A model generated the notes under the pieces. It saw only the letters and a list, made by a program, of their open reading frames with translations. It was not told where the DNA came from and searched no databases. A DNA stretch of 45,817 nt from Candidatus Nomurabacteria bacterium RIFCSPLOWO2_01_FULL_33_24 (lineage in GTDB: Bacteria; Patescibacteriota; Minisyncoccia; Phycocordibacterales; MFUP01): the NCBI GenBank assembly GCA_001785735.1, contig MFUP01000006.1, positions 3,384 through 49,200 of the forward strand, in the 5' to 3' direction. A program made the position numbers and the translations under genes. Numbering within the stretch: the stretch's first letter is position 1; each line of letters begins with the position of its first letter. Below, piece after piece: positions 36,463-45,817 of this stretch.

Positions 36463-36952
36463 ATGAAAATTCCGATTGTAAATGAACAAGATGAGATAAT
36501 AGGGTATAAGGACAGGGAGAATCGTCATTCATGCGATATTATTCGCATAACTGCCGTTTGGATCACGGATGAGAACGGCAATATATTACTTCAACAAAGA
36601 AAGTTAACGAAAAAATATAATCCAGGTAAATGGGGTCCGGCTGTCGCTGGAACAGTGGAGGAAGGCGAGACTTATGAAAGCAACGCATATAAGGAAATGG
36701 AGGAAGAAATCGGCCTTAAGAATGTTTCACTTATAAAATCTCAAAAATTTTATGGTCTTTCAAACACTGGGAAAAGATTTTTCCAATTGTATACGGCGCA
36801 AATTCCCAGAGAGAGAGAGAGAGTTAATAATTGAAGAAGAGGAGGTTGAACAAGTAAAATGGTTTACGAAAGAAGAACTAACAAAATATTTAAATGAAAA
36901 ACCTGGTGAATTTGTTGGATTTATGCAAGATGCAAAATTTCTTTTAGAATGA
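36463..36952 (+). pseudogene. NUDIX hydrolase, frame disrupted at an (AG)8 tract
   Basis: ORF 36463..36834 has 'GPAVAGTVEEGETYESNAYKEMEEEIGL' NUDIX box; continuation 'LIIEEEEVEQVKWFTKEELTKYL' is in a different frame after AGAGAGAGAGAGAGAG at 36808-36823. Confidence 0.8.
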
Positions 36953-36953
36953 T

Positions 36954-37376
36954 ATGAAACTCAAAATAAAAAAACTGCATAAAGATGCGAAACTGCCGAA
37001 GTATCATCATCCCGGAGATGTCGGGCTGGATTTGTATGCGATGGAAGACATTGTTATTTTGCCTGGCGAGCATGCCAGGATTTGGCACGGATTCGCGCTT
37101 GAATTTCCAGAAGGATACGCCGCCATCATAAAAGATAAATCAAGTATTTCTAAGAATGGGCTTCATACTATGGGTGGAGTTTTTGACGCTGGTTATCGCG
37201 GAGAATACAACACGCATTTAGTAAATTTATCCGATAAACCCTATACTATTGAAGCGGGCGACAAAGTTTCTCAACTTGTTATTTTTCCAGTCGCGCTTGT
37301 AGAAGTTGAAGAAACGGGCACACTTAGCGAATCTGTCCGCGGACAGGGAGCTTTCGGATCAACTGGAAAAAAATAA
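36954..37376 (+). CDS. dut: dUTP diphosphatase
   Basis: 'HPGDVGLDLYAMED', 'IIKDKSSISKNGLHTMGGVFDAGYRGEY', 'RGQGAFGSTGKK' dUTPase motifs. Confidence 0.92.
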   Translation: MKLKIKKLHKDAKLPKYHHPGDVGLDLYAMEDIVILPGEHARIWHGFALEFPEGYAAIIKDKSSISKNGLHTMGGVFDAGYRGEYNTHLVNLSDKPYTIEAGDKVSQLVIFPVALVEVEETGTLSESVRGQGAFGSTGKK

Positions 37377-39064
37377 TGGAGGAAAAGATAAAAAATTTAA
37401 TAAAAAACGCGTTAAAAAATCTTGGCATTAAAGGGGCAGATTTTATTGTAGAGCACCCGGATGATTTGAAGAATGGCGACTATTCGACGAATGTGGCTTT
37501 AATTTACGGAAGTATTTTAAAGTTTGAAAAAGGACATCCCAGAGAATTTGCTAAAAAAATAAAGCAGGAAATGATGAAAAATCTACCTTTAGAAATTAAT
37601 CGAGTAGAAATAGCTCTAACCGGCTTTATTAATTTTCGTCTATCAAAAGAATTTTTTGCCGACAGGCTTCAAACAATTCTAAAAGAGAAAGATAAATTTG
37701 GGAAAAATAAAAAATTAAAAGGACAAAAAATAATGGTTGAATACACTGACCCCAATCCGTTTAAGGAGTTTCATATAGGGCATTTGATGAGCAATACCGT
37801 AGGTGAAGTAATTTCACGCTTGGTTGAATGGAATGGAGCAGAGGTAAAAAGAGCCAACTATCAGGGAGATGTCGGGATACATGTGGCTAAAGCTATTTGG
37901 GGAATTCTTCAGAAAAAAGATCAATCTATTGATAGTATTCAAAGTTCTGCCCAAGCTTATATCCAAGGCGTGACGGCGTATGAAGAAAACGAAAAAGCAA
38001 AAGAAGAAATAAAAGAGATAAATAAAAAAATATATAACCGTAGTGATTCTGAAATAAATAAAATTTACAATCAAGGAAAAAAATTAAGTTTGGAACATTT
38101 TGAGAAAATATATAAAAAACTTGGCACTAAGTTTGATTTTTATTTTTTTGAAAGTGAAGTTGGGGATGAAGGAAAAGAAATTGTTGAAGAATTTTTAAAT
38201 AAAGAAGTTTTTAAAAAAAGCGACGGAGCTATTATTTTTGAAGGAGAAAAATACGGTTTACACACTCGAGTCTTTTTGAATTCCGAGGGACTTCCCACCT
38301 ATGAAGCCAAGGAACTTGGTTTGGTAAAAAACAAATATAAAAAATATAAATTTGATACATCAATATCTGTTACTGGAAACGAAATTAATGAGTACTTTAA
38401 GGTGTTATTGAAAGTAATGGAGTTTGTTCTTCCAAATTTGGCTAAAAAAATTAAACACATTTCTCACGGAATGCTTCGTTTACCAACTGGCAAAATGGGT
38501 TCTCGAACAGGAAATGTTATTACCGGAGAATCTTTAATTCAAGATATGGAAAAATTAGCCCTAGATAAAATTAAATCTTCTAACCGTGAGTTTACGGAAA
38601 AAGAAATAAAAGAAATTTCAGAAATAATTTCAGTAGGGGCAATTAAGTATTCAATTCTAAAACAATCAATTGGGAAAGATATTATTTTTGATTTTAAAAA
38701 GTCACTTTCATTTGAAGGAGACTCTGGTCCATATCTTCAATATAGTTATGTCAGAGCTTTGTCGGTAACAGAAAAATCAGAAATTAAATCTTCATCAAAA
38801 AATTTTACAAATAAAAATATAGAATTGGAACATCTTTTATATCGATTCCCGAAAGTTATAGAACGAGCGATGAATAATTACGCTCCTAATTATGTTGTTA
38901 CTTATTTAATAGAACTAGCTAAATCCTTCAATAATTTTTACAATAATTCAAAAATTATTGGTAGTCCTGAAGAATCTTACTATTTAGCCCTTACAAAAGC
39001 TTTTGCCCAAGTGCTCAAAAATGGCCTGACCGTTCTTAGTATTAAAACTCCAGAAAAGATGTAA
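37376..39064 (+). CDS. argS: Arginyl-tRNA synthetase
   Basis: 'VEYTDPNPFKEFHIGHLMSNTVGEVISRL', 'GDVGIHVAK', 'LRLPTGKMGSRTGNVITGESL', C-terminal DALR-type domain. Confidence 0.95.
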   Translation: MEEKIKNLIKNALKNLGIKGADFIVEHPDDLKNGDYSTNVALIYGSILKFEKGHPREFAKKIKQEMMKNLPLEINRVEIALTGFINFRLSKEFFADRLQTILKEKDKFGKNKKLKGQKIMVEYTDPNPFKEFHIGHLMSNTVGEVISRLVEWNGAEVKRANYQGDVGIHVAKAIWGILQKKDQSIDSIQSSAQAYIQGVTAYEENEKAKEEIKEINKKIYNRSDSEINKIYNQGKKLSLEHFEKIYKKLGTKFDFYFFESEVGDEGKEIVEEFLNKEVFKKSDGAIIFEGEKYGLHTRVFLNSEGLPTYEAKELGLVKNKYKKYKFDTSISVTGNEINEYFKVLLKVMEFVLPNLAKKIKHISHGMLRLPTGKMGSRTGNVITGESLIQDMEKLALDKIKSSNREFTEKEIKEISEIISVGAIKYSILKQSIGKDIIFDFKKSLSFEGDSGPYLQYSYVRALSVTEKSEIKSSSKNFTNKNIELEHLLYRFPKVIERAMNNYAPNYVVTYLIELAKSFNNFYNNSKIIGSPEESYYLALTKAFAQVLKNGLTVLSIKTPEKM

Positions 39065-39098
39065 ATTAAAGGATAAATTTGTGTTAAAATAGGGAATT

Positions 39099-42000
39099 AT
39101 GGAAGATAAAAATAACGACAAGTCAGAAGCAGCGCTTCGAGAAGAGCGTATTTTAGAGTTTTGGGAAAAGAATAAAATTTTTGAAAAATCTTTGGAAAAA
39201 CCCGCACCGCGCGGCGAATTTATTTTTTACGAAGGTCCGCCAACTGCCAACGGCTATCCGGGGATTCACCATCTTGAATCTAGGGCTTTTAAAGATTTAA
39301 TTCCTCGTTTTAAAACTATGCAAGGTTTTTTTGTTCCCCGAAGAGCTGGTTGGGATACCCATGGTTTACCAGTTGAAATTGAAGTAGAAAAAGAATTAGG
39401 AATAAAATCAAAAAAAGAAATAGAAGAACTTGGAATTACTGAATTTAATAAAAAATGTAAAGAGAGTGTCAATAAATATGTAAAAAAGTGGGGAGAATTC
39501 ACAGACCGAATTGGTTTTTGGCTTGACCAAGAAAATTCCTATTCTACTTTTAACCCAAGTTATATGGAATCTATTTGGTCAATTATAAAAAAAATAGAAG
39601 ACCAAGGATTACTCTATAAAGATTACAAAGTTCTGCCGTGGTGTCCGCGTTGTGAAACAGCTTTATCCAGTCATGAATTAGCTCAAGGATATAAAGGGGT
39701 TGAAGATCCAGCTGTTTTTATAAAATTTAAACAGATAGACAAAGATGAATATTTTTTAGCTTGGACAACTACTCCATGGACATTACCGGGGAATATTGCC
39801 TTGGCGGTTGGTGAAGCTGTTGACTATGTAAAAGTTAAAGTTGACGGAGAAGACTTATGGTTAGCTAAAAGTCGGGCAAAAGAAATCTTACCAAATGTAA
39901 AAATTTTAGAAGAAATTAAAGGAAAGTATTTAATTGGAAGGAAATACGAACCATTATTTTCTTACTTATCTGATCTGTTGCCTGAAAATGAGAAATTTAA
40001 ACTAATGACTGCTTATCAAATTTATCCGGCTGATTTTGTTTCCACTGAAGAAGGAACAGGGATTGTTCATACGGCGGTAATGTATGGAGCAGATGATTTT
40101 GATTTGGGAACAAAATTTGATTTACCAAAATATCATCTTATAAATGAAAAAGGAGAATTTATAAAAGAAACCGGAACTTTAGCGGGGAAATTTGTTAAAG
40201 ATGCGGACAAAAATGTAATAGAAGAATTAAAGAAAAAGAATCTTTTATTTAAAGAAGAAAGAATAACCCACACCTATCCGTTCTGTTGGCGTTGTCAGAC
40301 TCCTTTGATTTATTTTGCCCGTGATTCCTGGTATATTCGGGTGTCCAATTTAAGGCAGGAATTAATTGATGAAAACCAGAAAATTCATTGGGAGCCAGAA
40401 TATATTAAAAATGGACGATTTGGAGAATGGCTTAGAGAAGTAAAAGATTGGGCTATTTCTCGAGAGCGATACTGGGGAACACCCTTACCAATCTGGCAGT
40501 GTAATAATTGTGATCATAAAGAAGTTATTGGAAGCATTGAAGATATAAAAAAGAAAACTACTAATGGAAATAAATATTTTGTCATGCGTCACGGAGAAGC
40601 ACTCAACAATACAGAAAATATCGCGTCAGGTAAAAATCCCAAATGGGATAAACTTACAGATAATGGTAAAGAACAAGTAAAAAACAAAATACCAGAAATA
40701 GAAAAATTAAATATAGATTTTATTATAAGTTCCCCGTTTAATAGAACAAAACAAACTTCCGAAATTATTTCTAAGGGGATAGGGAATAAAGAAATTGTTT
40801 TTGATGAAAGAATGGAAGAAATTGACATAGGTGTTTTTGAAGATAAAGATATTAAAGAATATAGAAAATTTAATTCAACGATTGAGGAACATTTTATTAA
40901 AAGACCTGAAAATGGAGAAAATCTTATGGATGTAAAATGTCGTGTAGGTGATTTTATTTATGAGATAAATAAAAAATATAATAATAAAAATATTTTAGTG
41001 GTTGCCCACAGCGAATCTTCTTTTATGCTTTTTTCTTCGGCCCACGGATTAACTCAACAAGAAACAAAAGATTTATTAGATAAGGACGACGAAAATATAA
41101 CTTTTATTAATAATGCAGAAATTAAAGAATTAGATTTTTCTCCAATTCCTCATAATGAAGAATACGAATTAGATCTTCATCGTCCTTATATAGATAGAAT
41201 TGTTTGGAAATGTGAAAAATGCAAAGGGGAAATGGAAAGAGTGAAAGAAATAATTGATGTTTGGTTTGATTCAGGGGCGATGCCTTTTGCCCAAGATCAT
41301 TATCCCTTCGAAAATAAAAATTTTGTGGATGAATTTGGTTATCCTGGCGACTATATTGCTGAAGCCATTGATCAAACACGAGGTTGGTTTTATACTCTTC
41401 ACGCCATTGGTATTTTAATGGAGAAAGGAAAGGCCTATAAAAACGTTGTTTGTCTTGGACATATTTTAGATTCAAAAGGAAAGAAAATGTCTAAATCAAT
41501 TGGGAATATGGTTAATCCTTGGGAAATGATAGATAAATATGGCGTAGATACATTACGTCTGTGGATGTATTCAGTTAATCAACCGGGAGAGCCAAAAAAC
41601 TTTGATGAAATAACGGTTAAAGAGAATAAAAGAATTTTGACCATTCTTGAAAATATTGTTAAGTTCTATGAACTTTACAAGGAAAATGCTTCTCGATTTA
41701 GCTCGGGATGGTCATCCAGTAATAATGTATTAGATGACTGGATTCTTACCAAACTAAATAAATTAATATTTGATTCCACTAATAATTTAAATAATTACAA
41801 AATATTAGAACCAACTCGAGAGATAAAAGATTTTATTTTAGATTTTTCTCAATGGTACATTAGACGATCAAGGGATAGACTTAAGAGTGAAAACGAAAAT
41901 GACAAGCAATCAGCCTTAATAACCACTAAATTTGTTTTATTAGAATTATCTAAACTTATGGCCCCATTTACCCCCTTTATGGCGGAAAATGTTTACAAAA

Positions 42001-42563
42001 GAACAGGAGGTGATTTAGAAAGTGTCCATTTGGAAAAATGGCCATCAGTTTTAAAAACTTTCTGGGGGAAAGTAAAAGTAGATTTAGAATTAATAGAAGA
42101 AATGAAAAAAGTACGAAAAATTGTTTCCTTTGGGTTAGAAGCGCGAGAAAAAGAAGGAATAAAAGTTAGGCAACCATTATCTGAAATTCAAATAAAAAAA
42201 AATCTTTCTAAAAAATATTTTGATCTCATAAAAGATGAATTAAATGTAAAAGAAGTTATTTTTGATAGCAAGATGAAAGAAGAAATAAAATTGAACACAA
42301 ATATTTCTCCGGAATTAAAACAAGAAGGACAATTTAGAGAGTTAACCAGAAGTATTCAGGAATCGAGAAAAAAAGAAAACCTAACGCCAAGTGATCAAAT
42401 TATTTTAACTATTGAAACCAATAAGGATGGGCAAGAATTAATTAAGAAATTTGAAAATAATCTAAAAAAAGTTGTTTTGTCAAAAGAAATAAAATTTGAA
42501 CAAAATAATAGTGAAGAAATAATGATAAACAATTTATCTTTCAAAATTAAAATAGAAAAATAA
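39099..42563 (+). CDS. ileS: Isoleucyl-tRNA synthetase with inserted histidine-phosphatase domain
   Basis: 'FYEGPPTANGYPGIHHLESRAFKDLIPRFKTMQGFFVPRRAGWDTHGLPVE', 'LAWTTTPWTLPGNIALAVG', 'DSKGKKMSKSIGN'; insertion 'YFVMRHGEALNNTEN...ISSPFNRTKQTSEII...ILVVAHSESSFML'. Confidence 0.93.
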   Translation: MEDKNNDKSEAALREERILEFWEKNKIFEKSLEKPAPRGEFIFYEGPPTANGYPGIHHLESRAFKDLIPRFKTMQGFFVPRRAGWDTHGLPVEIEVEKELGIKSKKEIEELGITEFNKKCKESVNKYVKKWGEFTDRIGFWLDQENSYSTFNPSYMESIWSIIKKIEDQGLLYKDYKVLPWCPRCETALSSHELAQGYKGVEDPAVFIKFKQIDKDEYFLAWTTTPWTLPGNIALAVGEAVDYVKVKVDGEDLWLAKSRAKEILPNVKILEEIKGKYLIGRKYEPLFSYLSDLLPENEKFKLMTAYQIYPADFVSTEEGTGIVHTAVMYGADDFDLGTKFDLPKYHLINEKGEFIKETGTLAGKFVKDADKNVIEELKKKNLLFKEERITHTYPFCWRCQTPLIYFARDSWYIRVSNLRQELIDENQKIHWEPEYIKNGRFGEWLREVKDWAISRERYWGTPLPIWQCNNCDHKEVIGSIEDIKKKTTNGNKYFVMRHGEALNNTENIASGKNPKWDKLTDNGKEQVKNKIPEIEKLNIDFIISSPFNRTKQTSEIISKGIGNKEIVFDERMEEIDIGVFEDKDIKEYRKFNSTIEEHFIKRPENGENLMDVKCRVGDFIYEINKKYNNKNILVVAHSESSFMLFSSAHGLTQQETKDLLDKDDENITFINNAEIKELDFSPIPHNEEYELDLHRPYIDRIVWKCEKCKGEMERVKEIIDVWFDSGAMPFAQDHYPFENKNFVDEFGYPGDYIAEAIDQTRGWFYTLHAIGILMEKGKAYKNVVCLGHILDSKGKKMSKSIGNMVNPWEMIDKYGVDTLRLWMYSVNQPGEPKNFDEITVKENKRILTILENIVKFYELYKENASRFSSGWSSSNNVLDDWILTKLNKLIFDSTNNLNNYKILEPTREIKDFILDFSQWYIRRSRDRLKSENENDKQSALITTKFVLLELSKLMAPFTPFMAENVYKRTGGDLESVHLEKWPSVLKTFWGKVKVDLELIEEMKKVRKIVSFGLEAREKEGIKVRQPLSEIQIKKNLSKKYFDLIKDELNVKEVIFDSKMKEEIKLNTNISPELKQEGQFRELTRSIQESRKKENLTPSDQIILTIETNKDGQELIKKFENNLKKVVLSKEIKFEQNNSEEIMINNLSFKIKIEK

Positions 42564-42564
42564 T

Positions 42565-43149
42565 ATGTATAAAATTTATCAAACAGAGGGATTGGTGATT
42601 GAAGGAAGATCATTAGGCGAAGCAGATCGGTTTTTAACCGTTTTTACTAAAGATTTTGGAATGATTCAAGCTCAAGCTCAGGGGGTTCGTAAAATTTCTT
42701 CGAAACTTCGTTATAGTTTACAAAATTTTTCTTATGCCGAAATTGATTTAGTTCAAGGAAAAGAAGTTTGGCGAATTACTAATGCCAAAAAAAAACCACT
42801 TTTAGATCAAGTGATTACTAATTATAAAGTAATGAAAATTACTAATAATATTTTTAATCTTCTCAAACGCCTTTGTCATGGAGAAGAAAAAAATGAATCA
42901 CTTTTTGAGGATATTCTGCGGGGATTTTCTCTTTTATCAAATCCCAAAATAACAATTGATGAAGTAAATAACACAGAATTTGTTTTAGTTCTTAGAATTC
43001 TTCATAGATTAGGATATTGGGGAGAAATAGACGGGATGGCTTCTTTAACAACATCGCCATTTAATTATCTTCTTTTAAACGAAGTTCAACCCCTCCGAAA
43101 AAAAATTATTTCCGAAATAAATAAGTCTCTTAAGGCTACTCAATTATGA
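42565..43149 (+). CDS. recO: DNA repair protein RecO
   Basis: 'YKIYQTEGLVIEGRSLGEADRFLTVFTKDFGMIQAQAQGVRKISSKLRYSLQNFSYAEIDLVQGKEVWRIT'. Confidence 0.85.
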   Translation: MYKIYQTEGLVIEGRSLGEADRFLTVFTKDFGMIQAQAQGVRKISSKLRYSLQNFSYAEIDLVQGKEVWRITNAKKKPLLDQVITNYKVMKITNNIFNLLKRLCHGEEKNESLFEDILRGFSLLSNPKITIDEVNNTEFVLVLRILHRLGYWGEIDGMASLTTSPFNYLLLNEVQPLRKKIISEINKSLKATQL

Positions 43150-43162
43150 TATACTAACCAAT

Positions 43163-45112
43163 ATGGAAGAGAATTTAAAAGATCAAAAAGACAGCCTTGA
43201 TGATTTAAAAAGGAAGTTATATTCCAGAAACAAAGATATTTTGAATAGAGGGAAAATAAGACAAAAAATCAACCCTTCTAAATATGTAATTAAAGATCAG
43301 TGGGGATTAAAACCAAAAGAAGAAACCATAATATCTAGTAGTTGGCAAAAAAATTTAGAAATGAATATGAAAAAATCAAGTAGTGTTTCTATTTTTAAAA
43401 AAATTTTTATTTTTGCTTTTATTTTTTTTATTTTAGCCTTGGGATTTGCTGTTATTAAATTTTTTGGTAATTCTAATGATATTTCAACCAGCAATGTTGG
43501 CATTAACATTCTTGGAAGTACTTTTGCCGAAGGGGGAGAGGAAGTAAATCTTCAAATTGAAATTGAAAATAGAAACAATACACCTCTTGAACTTAGTGAT
43601 TTATTAATTGAATATCCTAAAGGTTCAGGGAGCGCCGAATTTGAACGAATCAGAAAATCCATTGGGACGATTGAATCAGGTCAAACAGCCAATGAAAGTG
43701 TTAAAGTTATTCTTTTAGGGGAACAAGGTAGTTCCAAGGAAGTAAAGGTAACTCTTGAATTTAGAATTCATGGATCTAATGCTGTTTTTCAGAAAGAGAA
43801 AAGTTACCCGATAGTTATCTCCTCATCTCCTATTAGTTTATCAATTGAAGCCCCAGAAAAAACAACTTCCAACCAAGAAATAACTTTAAAAATTATTACG
43901 ACCTTAAATACTCAAAAACCAACTCCAAATATTCGTTTTAAGGTTGAATATCCGGCTGGTTTCCAATTTGAAAGCTCTACCCCAGATCCTTTTTCGGGAA
44001 ATAATCTTTGGGATTTAGGAGATTTGAGTCCTGGAGTTGAAAGAACTATTGTAATTAAAGGAAAACTTTTAGGACAGAGTGGAGATGAACGATCTTTTAG
44101 AATTTATAGTGGGGCCAAAGATTTTAATGATCAATCAGCTATAAAAGTTGTCTATAATTCACTTTTGCATACAATTGCTATTGAACGTCCATTTATTGAA
44201 ATTAACTTATTTATGAATGGCGTCAACGAGGATGAATATAATTTGCCTAGCCAAACAGACACAACAATTAATGTTGAGTGGGTTAATAATTTACCAACTA
44301 AAATTGATAACGTAGAACTGGATATAAGTTTAACTGGAAATGCCTTAGACAAGCATTCAGTGAAAACACTAAATGGTTTTTATGATTCTTCCGAAAATAA
44401 AATTTCTTGGAACAAAAACACTTCCCCAATCTTTTCATCTATTGAGCCGGGGGAAAGGGGATCGGTTAACTTTAATTTTTCATCATTATCTCTTCTTGCT
44501 AATAATCAATCACCAATTGAAAATCCAGAAATCTTTTTAGAAGCTAGTATTAAAGGGCAACAACTAAGTCAAGGAATTATTTCCCAAGAAATCAATAGTT
44601 TGAAAAAGAAAGTGATTAGAATAAATTCTGATCTCCAAATTGTCGCTAAGGGATATTATTATTCAGGGCCTCTTACTAATACTGGCCCAATCCCGCCAAA
44701 GGCTGGAGAAAAAACAACTTACACTATTATTTGGACATTAGCTAATTCGTCAAATAAAGTATCTGGAGCCATGGCTAAAACCACTCTCCCTTTGTATGTT
44801 TCTTGGTTAGGAAATGTTTCTTCCTCATCTGAAGATATTACTTATAACGAACTAACAAGAGAAATAATTTGGAAAATTGGGACAGTAGAAAAAGGAACAG
44901 GATTTTCTGGTCCCACAAAGGAAATAGCTTTTCAAGTTGAATTACTTCCATCAGTTAGTCAAATTGGTAGTACTCCCCAATTAGTATCAGAAACAATTTT
45001 AACAGGCGAAGATACTTTTACTAAGGCTTCATTAAAAGATACCCGAAGTTCTATTAATACTAATCTTTATAATGATATTGGTGGTAGTGGTAATGACAAG
45101 GTGGTAGAATGA
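43163..45112 (+). CDS. Single-TM surface protein with DUF11/CARDB-like domains
   Basis: Cytosolic N-term, TM 'IFIFAFIFFILALGFAVIKFF', then beta-rich repeats 'VNLQIEIENRNNTPLELSDLLIEYP', 'LGDLSPGVERTIVIKGKL', 'KAGEKTTYTIIWTLANSSNKVSGAMAKTTLP'. Confidence 0.75.
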   Translation: MEENLKDQKDSLDDLKRKLYSRNKDILNRGKIRQKINPSKYVIKDQWGLKPKEETIISSSWQKNLEMNMKKSSSVSIFKKIFIFAFIFFILALGFAVIKFFGNSNDISTSNVGINILGSTFAEGGEEVNLQIEIENRNNTPLELSDLLIEYPKGSGSAEFERIRKSIGTIESGQTANESVKVILLGEQGSSKEVKVTLEFRIHGSNAVFQKEKSYPIVISSSPISLSIEAPEKTTSNQEITLKIITTLNTQKPTPNIRFKVEYPAGFQFESSTPDPFSGNNLWDLGDLSPGVERTIVIKGKLLGQSGDERSFRIYSGAKDFNDQSAIKVVYNSLLHTIAIERPFIEINLFMNGVNEDEYNLPSQTDTTINVEWVNNLPTKIDNVELDISLTGNALDKHSVKTLNGFYDSSENKISWNKNTSPIFSSIEPGERGSVNFNFSSLSLLANNQSPIENPEIFLEASIKGQQLSQGIISQEINSLKKKVIRINSDLQIVAKGYYYSGPLTNTGPIPPKAGEKTTYTIIWTLANSSNKVSGAMAKTTLPLYVSWLGNVSSSSEDITYNELTREIIWKIGTVEKGTGFSGPTKEIAFQVELLPSVSQIGSTPQLVSETILTGEDTFTKASLKDTRSSINTNLYNDIGGSGNDKVVE

Positions 45113-45125
45113 TATTTATAAAAAT

Positions 45126-45817
45126 ATGAGAAAAGAGAATAATTTATTAATGGAAAAAATAATTTCGTTGTGCAAAAGGCGAGGCTTTGTTTTTCCGGGT
45201 TCGGAAATTTATGGAGGACTGGCGGGCACTTGGGATTATGGGCATTTGGGCAATGAGCTTTTGCACAATATTAAGCAGTCATGGTGGAACAAATTTGTCG
45301 CCACGCGTGAAGATGTGTACGGAATTCGAGCGGCGATTTTGATGAATACAAAAGTTTGGGAGGCCTCGGGTCATATAGCCGGCTTTGCCGATCCATTGGA
45401 AAACGGCGAGAAATTCAATACGATGTTCAAGACACAAGTTGGAGCGGGGGAGGAGGCGGCGACTTCATACCTCCGTCCGGAAACGGCACAGGGCATCTTT
45501 GTGAATTTTAAAAATACCGTGGATGCTTTTCATCCTAAACTTCCTTTTGGCATTGCCCAGATCGGCAAGGCCTTTCGCAATGAAATTGCCCCGCGGGATT
45601 TTCTTTTCCGTCAGCGCGAATTTGATCAGATGGAGCTGGAATATTTCGTCCGACCAGATGAATGGCATAAATTTTTTGAATATTGGAAAGATGAAATGAT
45701 GGAATGGATGGAAGAAATCGGATTGGATATGAAAAAGATTCACGATGTGGAAGTTGCGGAAGGCGAGCGCGCGCATTATTCCCAGCACACGGTTGATTTT
45801 GAATTTGAATATCCGTT
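45126..45817 (+). CDS. glyS: Glycyl-tRNA synthetase (alpha2 type), 3' partial
   Basis: ATG at 45126, open to window end: MRKENNLLMEKIISLCKRRGFVFPGSEIYGGLAGTWDYGHLGNELLHNIKQSWW...YLRPETAQGIFVNFKN...FGIAQIGKAFRNEIAPRDFLFRQREFDQMELEYF. Confidence 0.93.
   Translation, partial: MRKENNLLMEKIISLCKRRGFVFPGSEIYGGLAGTWDYGHLGNELLHNIKQSWWNKFVATREDVYGIRAAILMNTKVWEASGHIAGFADPLENGEKFNTMFKTQVGAGEEAATSYLRPETAQGIFVNFKNTVDAFHPKLPFGIAQIGKAFRNEIAPRDFLFRQREFDQMELEYFVRPDEWHKFFEYWKDEMMEWMEEIGLDMKKIHDVEVAEGERAHYSQHTVDFEFEYP

Noticed and set aside
36752-36952. Independent 66-aa gene after the NUDIX ORF
   Set aside because: Its sequence reads as the missing C-terminus of the NUDIX protein across the AG tract, so it is treated as part of one disrupted gene.
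41122-41475. 117-aa minus-strand ORF
   Set aside because: Antisense to ileS; composition consistent with a shadow ORF.
45465-45788. 107-aa minus-strand ORF
   Set aside because: Antisense to glyS, which is strongly supported.
1-45817. Alternative genetic code 25 (UGA=Gly) as in some CPR lineages
   Set aside because: TGA clearly ends genes such as tsaE (2279) and polA (4690) at expected positions, so code 11 fits.

Overview
AT-rich, gene-dense window that looks like a Patescibacteria/CPR (Parcubacteria-like) genome. This is inferred from short intergenic gaps, many ATGA-type overlaps, the housekeeping gene mix and TGA used as a stop. Housekeeping content: tsaE, polA, holA-like, mutM, ruvA, ruvX/yqgF, rpsT, rplS, rplK, secE, nusG, pilMNO-like operon, rluD-like, pyrD, dgkA-like, glyA, dut, argS, ileS, recO and a partial glyS. 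There are seven tRNA genes (Lys-UUU, Arg-GCG, Ser-UGA, Arg-UCU, Val-UAC, Leu-GAG, His-GUG) and several large surface/secreted proteins. Items most worth a second look: (1) a tightly coupled minus-strand cassette at 29.6-34.5 kb (ParB-like DGSHR protein, two-domain cytidine deaminase-like protein, 799-aa MtrA-like/thymidylate-synthase-like fusion, HAD pyrimidine-nucleotidase-like protein), divergent from glyA and near NUDIX and dut genes; (2) an isoleucyl-tRNA synthetase with an apparently intact histidine-phosphatase (RHG) domain inserted; (3) a NUDIX gene broken at an (AG)8 tract, possibly phase-variable; (4) a PaaX/Cas2-like regulator gene flanked by two related palindromes, one a perfect 50-bp palindrome; (5) a perfect 58-bp palindrome between convergent genes; (6) two back-to-back perfect hairpins inside the rluD-like gene. 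All calls were made by eye; no searches were run.
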